Under the pieces are notes generated by a model. It saw only the letters and a program-made list of their open reading frames with translations. It was not told where the DNA came from and made no database searches. The position numbers and the translations under genes are program-made. A stretch of DNA of 64,000 nucleotides from Planctomycetaceae bacterium (lineage in GTDB: Bacteria; Planctomycetota; Planctomycetia; Planctomycetales; Planctomycetaceae). This document shows positions 54,171 to 63,493 of this stretch, piece by piece. Positions within the stretch are counted from its first letter, which is position 1. Each line of letters opens with the position of its first letter. The stretch is from assembly GCA_021732415.1 (NCBI GenBank), contig JAKFVC010000001.1:1-64000 (forward strand), given 5' to 3'.

Positions 54171-55184
54171 ATGACACGTTATCTGGTCACCGGAGCCGCT
54201 GGATTTATCGGCTTTCACGTGAGCCAGAAACTGCTCGCGCGCGACGCGACGGTCGTCGGCGTCGACAGCCTCAATGCGTACTACGACGTCGGCTTGAAAC
54301 AAGCCCGACTCGATCGGTTGAAGGTCGCCCCTGGGTTCTCGTTCCACAAGCTGGATCTCTCACAACGAGCCGACGCCGAGAAGCTGTTTGCGGAGACGTC
54401 GCCCGATGTGGTGATTCATCTTGCCGCCCAGGCTGGTGTGAGGTATTCGCTCACCAACCCGCAAGCTTACATCGACAGCAACCTGCACGGTTTTTCCAAC
54501 GTGCTGGAAGGCTGCCGCCAACGGCAGGTGAAACATCTGGTTTACGCTTCGTCCAGTTCCGTGTACGGCGCGAATGCCACCCTGCCCTTTTCGGTCCATC
54601 ACAACGTTGATCACCCGCTGAGTCTCTACGCGGCGACGAAGAAGGCCAACGAATTAATGGCCCACACCTACGCGCATCTTTATCGGCTGCCGGTCACGGG
54701 ACTGCGGTTCTTCACGGTCTATGGCCCGTGGGGCCGACCCGACATGGCGCTGTTCCTCTTCACGAAGGCGATTCTCGAAAACCGTCCCATCGATGTTTTC
54801 AACAACGGCCAGATGCGTCGCGATTTCACCTACGTCGAGGACATCGCCGAGGGCGTGGTGCGACTGGCTGACAAACCCGCGTTGCCCAACCCCGACTGGG
54901 ATGCGACGAAGCCCGATCCGGCCACGAGCCTGGCCCCGTATCGGCTCTACAATATCGGCCACCACGAACCGGTCCAGTTGCTGTATCTGATTGAGTTACT
55001 CGAACAGAACCTCGGGCGCCAGGCGATCAAGAATCTGTTACCGATGCAACCGGGGGATGTTCCGGCGACGTATGCGGATATCGATGATCTCGTTCGAGAT
55101 GCGAACTTTCACCCCTCGACATCAATCGAAGAAGGGGTGCGACGGTTCGTCGATTGGTATAAAGAGTTTTATGCTGTAGCCTGA
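54171..55184 (+). CDS. UDP-glucuronate 4-epimerase-like NAD-dependent epimerase
   Basis: A 337-residue extended SDR. The nucleotide site TGAAGFIG is at residues 7-14, [17 protein letters not shown] matches UDP-glucuronate/UDP-galacturonate epimerases, then YASSSSVYG, the catalytic YAATKKANE (Y-x3-K) near residue 150, and [16 protein letters not shown]. It makes UDP-galacturonate for surface polysaccharides. It starts at ATG 54171. Its last codons (GCT GTA GCC TGA) lie in the palindrome at 55176. No other sugar-nucleotide gene is adjacent. Confidence 0.88.
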   Translation: MTRYLVTGAAGFIGFHVSQKLLARDATVVGVDSLNAYYDVGLKQARLDRLKVAPGFSFHKLDLSQRADAEKLFAETSPDVVIHLAAQAGVRYSLTNPQAYIDSNLHGFSNVLEGCRQRQVKHLVYASSSSVYGANATLPFSVHHNVDHPLSLYAATKKANELMAHTYAHLYRLPVTGLRFFTVYGPWGRPDMALFLFTKAILENRPIDVFNNGQMRRDFTYVEDIAEGVVRLADKPALPNPDWDATKPDPATSLAPYRLYNIGHHEPVQLLYLIELLEQNLGRQAIKNLLPMQPGDVPATYADIDDLVRDANFHPSTSIEEGVRRFVDWYKEFYAVA

Positions 55185-55244
55185 CTCTCCAGAGTCGGGC
55201 TCATTCGGCATCGCAAATAGGCCCGACTCAGAGGGTCGGGCTAC
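55176..55244. repeat. GTAGC-type palindrome pair over the epimerase stop
   Basis: The units at 55176-55199 and 55221-55244 (GTAGCCTGACTCTCC... / ...GGGTCGGGCTAC) are inverted. The first contains the TGA stop codon of the epimerase gene. Confidence 0.8.
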
Positions 55245-55271
55245 AACCAGACACAAGGAATTGTTGAAAAC

Positions 55272-56087
55272 ATGTCGACACGACATATCGGATTCATTGG
55301 CGCCGGCAAGATGGCCACGGCCCTGGCCAAAGGGTTTATCAGTGCCGGTTGTTGCACAGCAGAGCACATCATCGCCAGCGATGTTGTGCCGGCCGCGCGA
55401 GAATACTTCACGGCCGAAACGCATTCGCCCGGAGTCATTGCCAATGCGGACGTGGTCTCACACTCCGAGATCCTGTTCCTCGCCGTAAAGCCCCAAAACA
55501 TGGCGGCAGTCCTGGCCGAGTTGAAGCCGCTGTTGAAGCCCGAGCATCTGGTGATTTCCATCGCCGCTGGGATTACTCTGGCAACTCTGGAAGCGGGACT
55601 CGGCAACGGACGACGCGTCATTCGCGTGATGCCCAACACCCCGTGCCTGGTGAATGCGTCGGCGTCCGGCTATGCCTTGGGATCTTCGGCCACTGCAGAA
55701 GACGCTCAAACGGTCGAGCGGCTGCTGTCTTCTGTGGGCCTGGCATTCAAGGTTCAAGAACATCTGTTGAACGCGGTCACTGGCCTCTCGGGCAGCGGTC
55801 CCGCGTTCGTCTACCTGATGATCGAAGCCCTCAGCGACGGCGGCGTGCGAATGGGCCTGCCACGCGACGTGGCCATGCGACTGGCAGCTCAAACCTTATT
55901 GGGTTCAGCCAAGATGGTCCTGGAAACGGGTCTGCATCCGGGCGAACTGAAGGACGCCGTGACGAGCCCCGGCGGAACCACGATCGCCGGCCTGCACGCC
56001 CTCGAACGCGGCGGCCTGCGGGCCAGCCTGATGAACGCTGTGGAAGCGGCGACTTTGAGAGCGATTGAACTTGGGAAGAGTTCGTGA
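55272..56087 (+). CDS. proC: pyrroline-5-carboxylate reductase
   Basis: A 271-residue ProC of normal length, the last step of proline synthesis. It has the NADPH-binding IGFIGAGKMATALAKGF, FLAVKPQNMAAVL, SIAAGITLATLE, VRVMPNTPCLV, and the C-terminal GLSGSGPAFVYLMIEAL and SPGGTTIAGLHALE signatures. It starts at ATG 55272. A terminator hairpin follows at 56120. Confidence 0.96.
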   Translation: MSTRHIGFIGAGKMATALAKGFISAGCCTAEHIIASDVVPAAREYFTAETHSPGVIANADVVSHSEILFLAVKPQNMAAVLAELKPLLKPEHLVISIAAGITLATLEAGLGNGRRVIRVMPNTPCLVNASASGYALGSSATAEDAQTVERLLSSVGLAFKVQEHLLNAVTGLSGSGPAFVYLMIEALSDGGVRMGLPRDVAMRLAAQTLLGSAKMVLETGLHPGELKDAVTSPGGTTIAGLHALERGGLRASLMNAVEAATLRAIELGKSS

Positions 56088-56119
56088 AAGAAGATTTACG
56101 GCTCTGAATTTAAACGAAC

Positions 56120-56160
56120 AAACGCCGGTCGAAATCGCTTTCGGCCGGCGTTTGATATTT
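56120..56160. terminator. terminator between convergent proC and DUF1501 genes
   Basis: AAACGCCGG and CCGGCGTTT form a 9 bp stem around a 15-base loop, followed by a TTTGATATTT tail. It can serve both genes. Confidence 0.75.
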
Positions 56161-56190
56161 CGTGAAAACTAGCAGATCGTCGTAGATCGC

Positions 56191-57651
56191 CTACGACAGA
56201 ATCCCCACCACCGCATCACCCTTGACGAGATCGCGTGGTTGGTTCAAGTGGTTGAAGACGATCGTTCGCGGGTCGATTCCCACGCTGTGGTATATCGTCG
56301 CGAGCAGATCGCACGGATGGACCGGGGTTTCGACCGGGGCCGAACCCGTGAGGTCCGACTTGCCGTAGACGAAGCCGCGCTTCACTCCGGCACCGGCGAT
56401 CACGCATGAGTAACAGTACGGCCAGTGATCGCGACCGTCGTCCGAATTGCTGTTGCCTGAGGTGCTGACGCCGCGCTTCGGGCTACGGCCGAATTCGCCG
56501 ACAGCGATCACCAGCGTTTCGTCCAACAGTCCGCGTTGATCCAGATCAGCAATCAGGGCCGACAAACCGGAATCAAGCATCGGGGCCGACTGCTTCTTCA
56601 TCCGGTCGGACAATCCGCTGTGGACGTCCCACGAATGATTGTCGCTGTTGGCGACCTTCGGCCAGTTGACTTCGACGAACCGCGTACCGGCTTCGACCAA
56701 GCGGCGAGCCAGCAAGCAGCTCTGGCCGAACGGGTTCTTGCCGTAGGCATCGCGGGTTTCGGTCGATTCCTTCGACAGGTCGAATGCATCACGTGCCCGG
56801 CCTGACAGAACCAAGCCTAAGGCCTTACCGTAGTATTCGTTCAACGCGTACTTCGACACGGCGCGATCGAGTTCCGGCATGCCGGCGTTGATTTGCTCAC
56901 GCAGCTTGGCTCGGCGTTCCATGCGGACGTTGGTGATGTCGGCCCGCAATTGCAGGTCGTCGACACGGATCTTGTCCATCTTGGTCAAGTCCATATCGTC
57001 CCCGGGCGGATACAGGTAGTACGGATCGTACGCCCGTCCCAGGAAGCCCGCGGTGCCTGCCTTGCCGATGACGTTGCTCTCTTGCAGAGGACGCGGCAGC
57101 ATGACGAACGGCAGCATGGGCTTGTCGATCGGCTTCAAACGGATGATGTTCGAGCCGACATTTGGAAAATCGTTGGGGCTAGGAGGCTCCAACTGGCCCG
57201 AGGGACTGACCTTGTCAGCGGTGTAGCCAGTCAACATCTGGTAGATGGCGGCCGTGTGGTTGAACAGGCCGATCGGTGTGTAGCTGACCGAACGGATCTG
57301 GGTGAACTTGTCATTCACCTGAGCCAGCTTCGGCAGCAATTCCGTGAATTGGTAGCCGGCGACCTTGGTGTCGATCGGTTTGAACACGCTCTTCACGTTA
57401 TCGGGAACGTCGGTCTTCGGATCCCACAAGTCGAGGTGACTGGGGCCACCCTGCAGATAGCAGAGAATGACGCTTTTCGCCTTGCCGAAACCGATGCCGC
57501 CGTACTTGCCTTCTTCAGCGGTCGCCTTCTGCATTTGCAGCATATTCGCGAGGCTGATACCGAACGCGGCCGAACCGCCGACTCGGAGCATTTCACGGCG
57601 GGTTACGCCATCACATGTGTCTTTACCGACGCCGCCTGGAATCACCAGCAT
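56191..57651 (-). CDS. DUF1501 secreted protein, second copy
   Basis: A 486-residue DUF1501 protein of a subfamily different from the one at 48868. The N-terminus has [22 protein letters not shown], a Tat-like signal. Core blocks: [92 protein letters not shown] and [11 protein letters not shown]. The ATG at 57651 has AGGGAACAC before it. No DUF1549 partner is adjacent. Presumed exported, catalytic role unknown. Confidence 0.88.
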   Translation of the reverse strand: MLVIPGGVGKDTCDGVTRREMLRVGGSAAFGISLANMLQMQKATAEEGKYGGIGFGKAKSVILCYLQGGPSHLDLWDPKTDVPDNVKSVFKPIDTKVAGYQFTELLPKLAQVNDKFTQIRSVSYTPIGLFNHTAAIYQMLTGYTADKVSPSGQLEPPSPNDFPNVGSNIIRLKPIDKPMLPFVMLPRPLQESNVIGKAGTAGFLGRAYDPYYLYPPGDDMDLTKMDKIRVDDLQLRADITNVRMERRAKLREQINAGMPELDRAVSKYALNEYYGKALGLVLSGRARDAFDLSKESTETRDAYGKNPFGQSCLLARRLVEAGTRFVEVNWPKVANSDNHSWDVHSGLSDRMKKQSAPMLDSGLSALIADLDQRGLLDETLVIAVGEFGRSPKRGVSTSGNSNSDDGRDHWPYCYSCVIAGAGVKRGFVYGKSDLTGSAPVETPVHPCDLLATIYHSVGIDPRTIVFNHLNQPRDLVKGDAVVGILS

Positions 57652-57846
57652 GAGTGTTCCCTTTCAAGTTGCGATCTCATCCCGCCCTGCACGGAGCGCA
57701 CAAATTCAGAATGCGACTCATATCAACAACCGTAGATGCTGCATTCTATCGACGTCTGCCGTTACGTTTCAATACAAACATTGGTTTTTGAACAGGCGTT
57801 CGGTATTTCTGTCTTGGAAACGTCTGATCCCATCGGTCCTATTTGT

Positions 57847-57890
57847 CCCATTCCCAATTCATGGGACTTATGGGACCTATGGGAGGGGAG
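57847..57890. repeat. GGGACTTATGGGAC word repeat, second copy
   Basis: TGTCCCATTCCCAATTCATGGGAC folds as a hairpin and is followed by TTATGGGACCTATGGGAGG. Same family as 41500-41579. The rest of 57652-58036 shows nothing else recognisable. Confidence 0.65.
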
Positions 57891-58036
57891 GCCGGACAAC
57901 TGCGATAACCCGCGGAGTTTCGCCAATCAGGAATGATTCCGGGATCGTTCGCCACGTAATGATCCGTTTTTTGTTCGCCCTCTGGGGTGACCTTCGCCTC
58001 GGGAAAGGTTGCAATCCAGGTCGATACTGGAAGCGT

Positions 58037-58726
58037 ATGGAGACACCGCCCCCCACTTCCGAGTCCGCTCCCTCAGCCGGCATTCTTCCGGCTTGGTCTC
58101 TCCGTACGCGGTGGATTGTGTCGCTGTTGTTGTTGTGGCACCTCTCGGCGGTTGTCGTGGGGCCGGCAGCAGTCGCTCCTACTTCGGGGCTGATGGCCAG
58201 TCTCTGGGATTGGTACCAGCCTTATCTGGATGCGCTCTACTTAAACCACGGATACCACTTCTTTGCTCCGGAACCTGGACCGAGCCATTTAATCCGCTAC
58301 GAACTGGGCTTTGCGGACGGAACAGAGAAAAGTGGACTCTTTCCCCACAAGACTCAGCATCAACCGCGGTTGCTGTATCATCGACACTTCATGCTCAGCG
58401 AACACCTGAGCCAATTCGCCGAACCGGGGACGCCACCTGAGTACCTACTGGCTTTCAGCCGGTCCTATGCGTCCCATTTGCTGGTGGAACATCACGCCCA
58501 ACAGGTGAAACTGATCCTGGTCCGCCACTTGATCCCGCGGCCGGAGCAAGTCCTGGCCGGAATGACACTGACTGACAAAAGCCTGTATTTCGAGCGGCCC
58601 CTGGGGACTTTTAGAGCAGACGGAACGGCCGATTTGCCTAAGCAGATTACACCTGCGAACGATTCACCGACGATTCCCGATCAAACAGCAGAAAGACTGC
58701 CAGAACGAGCCCCCAATCGGCGATAA
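58037..58726 (+). CDS. membrane-anchored hypothetical next to HTTM gene
   Basis: 229 residues from the ATG at 58037; the frame is open far upstream but overlaps the divergent DUF1501 gene. One membrane segment lies at about residues 26-46 (WIVSLLLLWHLSAVVVG). A soluble part of beta/alpha character follows, with YLNHGYHFFAPEPGPSHLIRYEL, which is shared, in my recollection, by partners of HTTM-domain proteins in planctomycetes. The C-terminus is Pro/Thr-rich. Likely functions with the HTTM protein downstream. The biochemical role is unknown. Confidence 0.65.
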   Translation: METPPPTSESAPSAGILPAWSLRTRWIVSLLLLWHLSAVVVGPAAVAPTSGLMASLWDWYQPYLDALYLNHGYHFFAPEPGPSHLIRYELGFADGTEKSGLFPHKTQHQPRLLYHRHFMLSEHLSQFAEPGTPPEYLLAFSRSYASHLLVEHHAQQVKLILVRHLIPRPEQVLAGMTLTDKSLYFERPLGTFRADGTADLPKQITPANDSPTIPDQTAERLPERAPNRR

Positions 58727-58749
58727 GACGATTTAAGGACGCACGGTAT

Positions 58750-58889
58750 CGTGGGACGGGTCTCCAGGCCCGTCCGTCCCGCCGGTGGCCGGAAATCACA
58801 AATATCAGAGGTCCGCAACTACCCCAGGAGAAAGCCCACTTTTCCTCGGATAACCGACTGGACGGACGGGCCGGGAGACCCGTCCCACG
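58750..58889. repeat. inverted family B pair
   Basis: The elements at 58750-58778 and 58861-58889 are reverse complements with one mismatch. They sit between the two co-directional HTTM-locus genes. Confidence 0.85.
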
Positions 58890-58928
58890 GTTTCATCCAC
58901 CTGATCCTAACGCTTCCGGAAGACCGAC

Positions 58929-59960
58929 ATGCAGTTGCTTCGAGATTACTTCCGCGACTTGATCCAGACGACCTCTGCCAACTGGGATCGTTTCTGGTTC
59001 ACTCCGGCCGATCCCGCGACGATTGGGTTGTTGCGGATTCTGGTCGGCGGGATGATTCTCTATACGCACGCCGTCTGGTCACTCAATCTCAACGCGTTTT
59101 TTGGGCCCCACGCGTGGCTCAACCGCGACGTTGTTGGACTGATGCAGCGCGACGGCTATCAATGGAGCTACCTCTGGCTGTGTGAATCACCGGCCGCCCT
59201 CTGGACCGTGCATGGACTGGCCCTGGCAGTTTGCTTGCTGTTCATGCTGGGTGTGTGGACGCGAGTGACCTCGATTCTGACGTGCCTCATTACGCTCAGC
59301 TACGCTCATCGCGCACCGGAGGCGATGTACGGTCTCGATCAGATCAACGGGTTTCTTTCGCTTTATCTGGCAGTGGCCTATCTCGGCATCGAACCTCGCG
59401 GAAGTGCGTATTCTCTCGATCGCTGGATGACTTCCAGAAACCTGCCGCGACCGCTCCCCGCCACTTCACCGAGCATCACCGCCAACATTGCCACGCGGTT
59501 GATTCAGGTGCATATGTGCGTGCTGTACTTGTTTGCAGGACTGTCGAAACTCCAGGGCGAAGCCTGGTGGGATGGCACCGCAATCTGGGGTGCTTTCGCG
59601 AATCTGGAATATCAGTCGCTCGATATGCTGTGGCTGGTCCATCAGCCTTGGCTAATCAACCTGATGACCCATGTCACGGTGGTCTGGGAGATCACGTACA
59701 TCGCCCTGATCTGGGGTCGTCTGACGCGTCCCATCGTGCTGGCGCTGGCGATTCCCGTCCATTTGGGAATCTGCTGTTTCCTGGGAATGATGACGTTCGG
59801 GTCGATCATGTTGATTGCCAACCTGGCGTTCGTATCACCGGCCCTGATCCGAGGTCTTCTGGATCGCAATACCACGCGAAAGTTTGGCCATGCGCTCAGC
59901 GGCCCCAAGTGGTTGCAAAGTTCGCGGAAGCAGAACGCTGGCAGCAAGACCAGCCGGTAG
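58929..59960 (+). CDS. HTTM-domain membrane protein (gamma-carboxylase-like)
   Basis: A 343-residue polytopic protein. The first part (DPATIGLLRILVGGMILYTHAVW, FFGPHAWLNRD) and the segments with LIQVHMCVLYLFAGLSKLQGEAWWDGTAIWGAF match the HTTM domain, related to vitamin K-dependent gamma-glutamyl carboxylase. Conserved Lys in LSKLQG and the H in the membrane are as expected. Bacterial HTTM proteins have unknown substrates. The gene upstream (58037) is a probable partner. It starts at ATG 58929. Confidence 0.85.
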   Translation: MQLLRDYFRDLIQTTSANWDRFWFTPADPATIGLLRILVGGMILYTHAVWSLNLNAFFGPHAWLNRDVVGLMQRDGYQWSYLWLCESPAALWTVHGLALAVCLLFMLGVWTRVTSILTCLITLSYAHRAPEAMYGLDQINGFLSLYLAVAYLGIEPRGSAYSLDRWMTSRNLPRPLPATSPSITANIATRLIQVHMCVLYLFAGLSKLQGEAWWDGTAIWGAFANLEYQSLDMLWLVHQPWLINLMTHVTVVWEITYIALIWGRLTRPIVLALAIPVHLGICCFLGMMTFGSIMLIANLAFVSPALIRGLLDRNTTRKFGHALSGPKWLQSSRKQNAGSKTSR

Positions 59961-60080
59961 CGAGAATTCCTCGACAATGTTACAGTCGCCGCTCAGGACA
60001 ACGCCGTGAAGGATTTTGGGGCGCCGAAATTCCGAGTTGCCGGGAGGGCGCAGGCTGTTCTCAAGGGGGAATGGTGATTT

Positions 60081-62081
60081 GTGAATGACACTGGCCCACT
60101 TCGACGGCCCCTCGTCGCAGCAACCGCTCGTAATGAAATCATCGCTTGCGTGCTGCTCATCGCTTTGACCGGAATCGCTTACGCGGGCGTTCTGACAAAT
60201 GGATTTGTGAATTTTGATGACAACGTCTATGTGACATCCAACCCCTCGGTCCAACAGGGACTGACCCCCGCAGGCATCAAATATGCCTGGACGACGTTCG
60301 ATAGCGGCAATTACCACCCCCTGACGTGGCTGTCGCTGGAGGCGGACTACAGTCTTTACCGATTGAAGCCGGCCGGATTCCACGCGACGAATCTGCTGCT
60401 GCACCTTGTTAACTCTGTGTTGCTGCTGTTACTGTTGCGGCGAATGAGCGGCATGCTCGTGCCCAGCGCCACTGTGGCTCTGCTGTTCGCATTGCATCCG
60501 CTGCACGTCGAATCGGTCGCCTGGGTGTCTGAACGTAAGGACGTGCTCAGCACATTTTTCCTGATCCTGGCGGTGTGGGCATACCAGTGGTACGCGGCCC
60601 AACCGGCGATCGGCCGGCATCTCGTCGTGGGCGCGCTGATGCTGCTCGGTTTGCTGTCCAAATCGATGCTCGTGAGCCTGCCGCTGCTATTGCTATTGCT
60701 GGATGTCTGGCCGCTAAAGCGCTTGTCTCTGCCATGGGCTCCGGCGTCTTCCGCTGGAGACGACGCAGGGATCGGAACAAAACCCGCACCCAGTGATTCA
60801 GAACTCGGCGTCTCCGCCCTGGTCTACGAAAAGCTCCCCTGGTTCGGGCTGACCGCTGTGTGGATCGTTCTCACGATCGTATCGCAAGGCTCGGCAGGCT
60901 CATTTGATTCCCTGAGGCGCGTTTCGCCGCTGATTCGTATCGGTAACGCATTCAATGCCTATGCCTGGTATCTGGGTAAGACGTTCTGGCCGACGGGGCT
61001 CACGGTCTTTTATCCGCATCCTGAATCGTCATTGACGCTGCTGATGGTCGGGATCGGGATTGCCACGCTGATTGGAGTTTCGTTACTGATTGCCGTGCTG
61101 CCCCGCGGTCGCGCCCCGGCGGCGGTCGGCTGGTTGTGGTTTCTGGTGTCGCTCGTCCCGGTGATTGGAATCGTGCAAGTGGGATCGCAGGCTTATGCCG
61201 ATCGCTACGCGTATGTGCCGCACATCGGTCTGTTTATCATGCTCGTATTTGGCGTCTCTCAGTCTGTCGCCTGGCGAGGCGTCGCCCGCGGGATGGGCGG
61301 GTTGGCGGTGGCGATCGTCCTGCTCGGATGCGTGGTGTTGACACGGACGCAAGTGACTTATTGGCGGGACAGCGAGGCCTTGTGGCAACACGCTCTCGCG
61401 GTCAATCCGAACCACTTTGTGGCCTGCCTCAAGCTGGGGAATATCCGCCTGGAACGACGCCAGTTCGACGGGGCCGCGGTTTATTTTGGCAAGGCCGTGC
61501 GATTGAAACCGAAAGTGGCGGATGCCCATGCCAATCTCGGCGCGGCTTTACAGGGGCTGAGGCGCATTTCGGAGGCCGAACAAGAGTACCTGACGGCTCT
61601 GCGGCTCAGTCCACGACACGAAGTAGCCCTCAAAAATCTGGCAGCGTTGCTCAAGGCACGAGGAGATCTGCGGGGCGCGCGACCACTCTTAGCCACACTG
61701 GTCGAAGTGCAGCCGAAGATTCCAGAACTTCGCAGCCAATATGGCCTCGTCCTGGGTCGCTTGGGCGAGTTCGACGAAGCAGCCAATCAGTTCTCGATTG
61801 TGTTGCGGCAAAACCCTAAATCGCCTGATGCCGAGAACAACTTGGGCATGACGTTAATGCAACTCGGTCGCGACGCCGATGCGAAACCGCACATTGAGCG
61901 TGCCCTGCAGTTGGCCCCGAAATTTACCAGTGCCCATTTCAATCTGGCCGAGTTGCTGGAGCGGGAAAAAGACTTTGCCGGGGCCCAGGAGCACTTTGCA
62001 GAGGTGTTGCGCCTGAGTCCGAATGACGCGGAAGCCCGGCAACGTCTGCAAAAGCTCGAGCAGCGTGGGAAGTCCCGGTAG
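60081..62081 (+). CDS. TMTC-like membrane glycosyltransferase with TPR domain
   Basis: A 666-residue protein. The N-terminal ~430 residues are polytopic with GT-C features: FVNFDDNVYVTSNPSV in the first loop (an Asp-Asp motif near residue 45), YHPLTWLSLEADY, and ALHPLHVESVAWVSERKDVLS. The C-terminal ~220 residues are about six TPR repeats (KLGNIRLERRQFDGAAVYFGKAVRLKPKVADAHANLG...). The arrangement resembles eukaryotic TMTC O-mannosyltransferases and their bacterial relatives. It starts at GTG 60081. Transfer to protein is inferred from the family. Confidence 0.8.
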   Translation: MNDTGPLRRPLVAATARNEIIACVLLIALTGIAYAGVLTNGFVNFDDNVYVTSNPSVQQGLTPAGIKYAWTTFDSGNYHPLTWLSLEADYSLYRLKPAGFHATNLLLHLVNSVLLLLLLRRMSGMLVPSATVALLFALHPLHVESVAWVSERKDVLSTFFLILAVWAYQWYAAQPAIGRHLVVGALMLLGLLSKSMLVSLPLLLLLLDVWPLKRLSLPWAPASSAGDDAGIGTKPAPSDSELGVSALVYEKLPWFGLTAVWIVLTIVSQGSAGSFDSLRRVSPLIRIGNAFNAYAWYLGKTFWPTGLTVFYPHPESSLTLLMVGIGIATLIGVSLLIAVLPRGRAPAAVGWLWFLVSLVPVIGIVQVGSQAYADRYAYVPHIGLFIMLVFGVSQSVAWRGVARGMGGLAVAIVLLGCVVLTRTQVTYWRDSEALWQHALAVNPNHFVACLKLGNIRLERRQFDGAAVYFGKAVRLKPKVADAHANLGAALQGLRRISEAEQEYLTALRLSPRHEVALKNLAALLKARGDLRGARPLLATLVEVQPKIPELRSQYGLVLGRLGEFDEAANQFSIVLRQNPKSPDAENNLGMTLMQLGRDADAKPHIERALQLAPKFTSAHFNLAELLEREKDFAGAQEHFAEVLRLSPNDAEARQRLQKLEQRGKSR

Positions 62082-62299
62082 GCCATCGGCGGGGTATGCT
62101 TCTGGGATCTTCTGCGGAAATCGATACTCAGAACCAGTGGCTAGCGCCAATCCACTCACAAAGTCGTCTTGAACCCTCGCCCTCACCGGTCCTTAACCTG
62201 CCCGAGACTTGAAGAACTGCTCCTGACGCATAAGATAGGCGTAGCCGCGCTTTGCGGATTCTGCGTAACAGCTTAACGCACGCCCCTCGGGAACCCACC

Positions 62300-63373
62300 A
62301 TGCCTCGCCGCCTTGGCTCTGCCCTTGCTCTCCGTTGGAAGAACGTTTTCGTCGGTACGAGTGCCGCTTTGGGTCTGCTCGGACTCGCCCTTTCGGTCGG
62401 AATGGACTCGACTGCAGCCGCCGACAAACCCGCCGCTAAGATCAAAACGCCGTCCGGACTGCCCGATGTTCTGCATCCGGAAGACAATCCGCATCTGGCG
62501 GAAAAGGTCGCTCTGGGAGCCCAACTTTACTTCGACCCCCGTCTCTCCGCCGACAGCACGGTTTCGTGTGCCTCGTGCCACGACCCTGAAAAAGGCTGGA
62601 GCAACGGTGAGGCTGTCGCCACGGGCGTCGGTGGTCAAAAAGGGGGCCGCGGTGCCCCGACGATCATCAACACAGCCTTCCAAACCTTGCAGTTCTGGGA
62701 TGGCCGTGCTGGAACCCTGGAAGAACAGGCACTCGGCCCGATTCAAAATCCCATTGAAATGAACATGACGCTGCCGGAAGTCGTCAAACGCTTGAACGGA
62801 ATTGCCGGCTACAAAAAACAGTTCAAAGAAATCTATGGCACCGATGTGACGTCAGAGGGCATTGCCAAGGCCATTGCGGCCTTCGAACGAACGGTTCTGT
62901 CCGGAGATGCCCCGTATGACCGGTTCACCGCGGGTGATGCCAAGGCCTTGACGCCTGCAGCACAACGTGGCCGAGCGCTGTTCTTCGGGGCAGCTCGTTG
63001 TAGCTCGTGCCACAGCGGACCCAACTTTACCGACAACGCCTTCCATAACATCGGCGTCGGGATGCAACACGAGAAGCCCGATGTGGGCCGTTTTGCTCTC
63101 AGCAAGATCGAAGGCGACACCGGCAGTTTCAAGACGCCGACTCTGCGTGAGATCGCGAAGACCGCCCCCTACATGCACGACGGCCACCTGAAGACGCTGG
63201 AAGATGTTGTCGCCTATTACAACAAGGGCGGCACCGAAAACCCGTACCTCGACGAAGAAATTTTTCCACTGAAGCTGACCAAGGAACAGATCGCTGACCT
63301 GGTGGTCTTCCTGAAAGAGGGTTTGAGCAGCAGTTCGTATCCGCTGGTCAAAGCCCCGAAGTTGCCCGAGTAA
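62300..63373 (+). CDS. di-haem cytochrome c peroxidase (MauG/CcpA family)
   Basis: 357 residues from the ATG at 62300, with a signal peptide. Two CxxCH motifs: CASCH at residues 90-94 and CSSCH at 234-238. It has GRGAPTIINTAFQTLQFWDGRAGTLEEQALGPIQNPIEM and FKTPTLREIAKTAPYMHDGHLKTLEDVVAYYN, diagnostic of the family. A periplasmic enzyme that reduces hydrogen peroxide, or a MauG-like oxidase. Upstream of, and co-directional with, the protein at 63494. Confidence 0.92.
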   Translation: MPRRLGSALALRWKNVFVGTSAALGLLGLALSVGMDSTAAADKPAAKIKTPSGLPDVLHPEDNPHLAEKVALGAQLYFDPRLSADSTVSCASCHDPEKGWSNGEAVATGVGGQKGGRGAPTIINTAFQTLQFWDGRAGTLEEQALGPIQNPIEMNMTLPEVVKRLNGIAGYKKQFKEIYGTDVTSEGIAKAIAAFERTVLSGDAPYDRFTAGDAKALTPAAQRGRALFFGAARCSSCHSGPNFTDNAFHNIGVGMQHEKPDVGRFALSKIEGDTGSFKTPTLREIAKTAPYMHDGHLKTLEDVVAYYNKGGTENPYLDEEIFPLKLTKEQIADLVVFLKEGLSSSSYPLVKAPKLPE

Positions 63374-63493
63374 TCCGTCTGAATTCGACACAGGGAGCTG
63401 GCCGCTCGTTGGCCTGCGTCCTGTGTCTGTGATAAAACCCACACTGTCAACGACGTTCATTCACGTAACACACACCAGAAAGCGAGACTTTCG

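Noticed and set aside
57467-58036. Upstream extension of the HTTM-partner gene
   Set aside because: It overlaps the start of the divergent DUF1501 gene and a word repeat; the ATG at 58037 gives a normal membrane protein.
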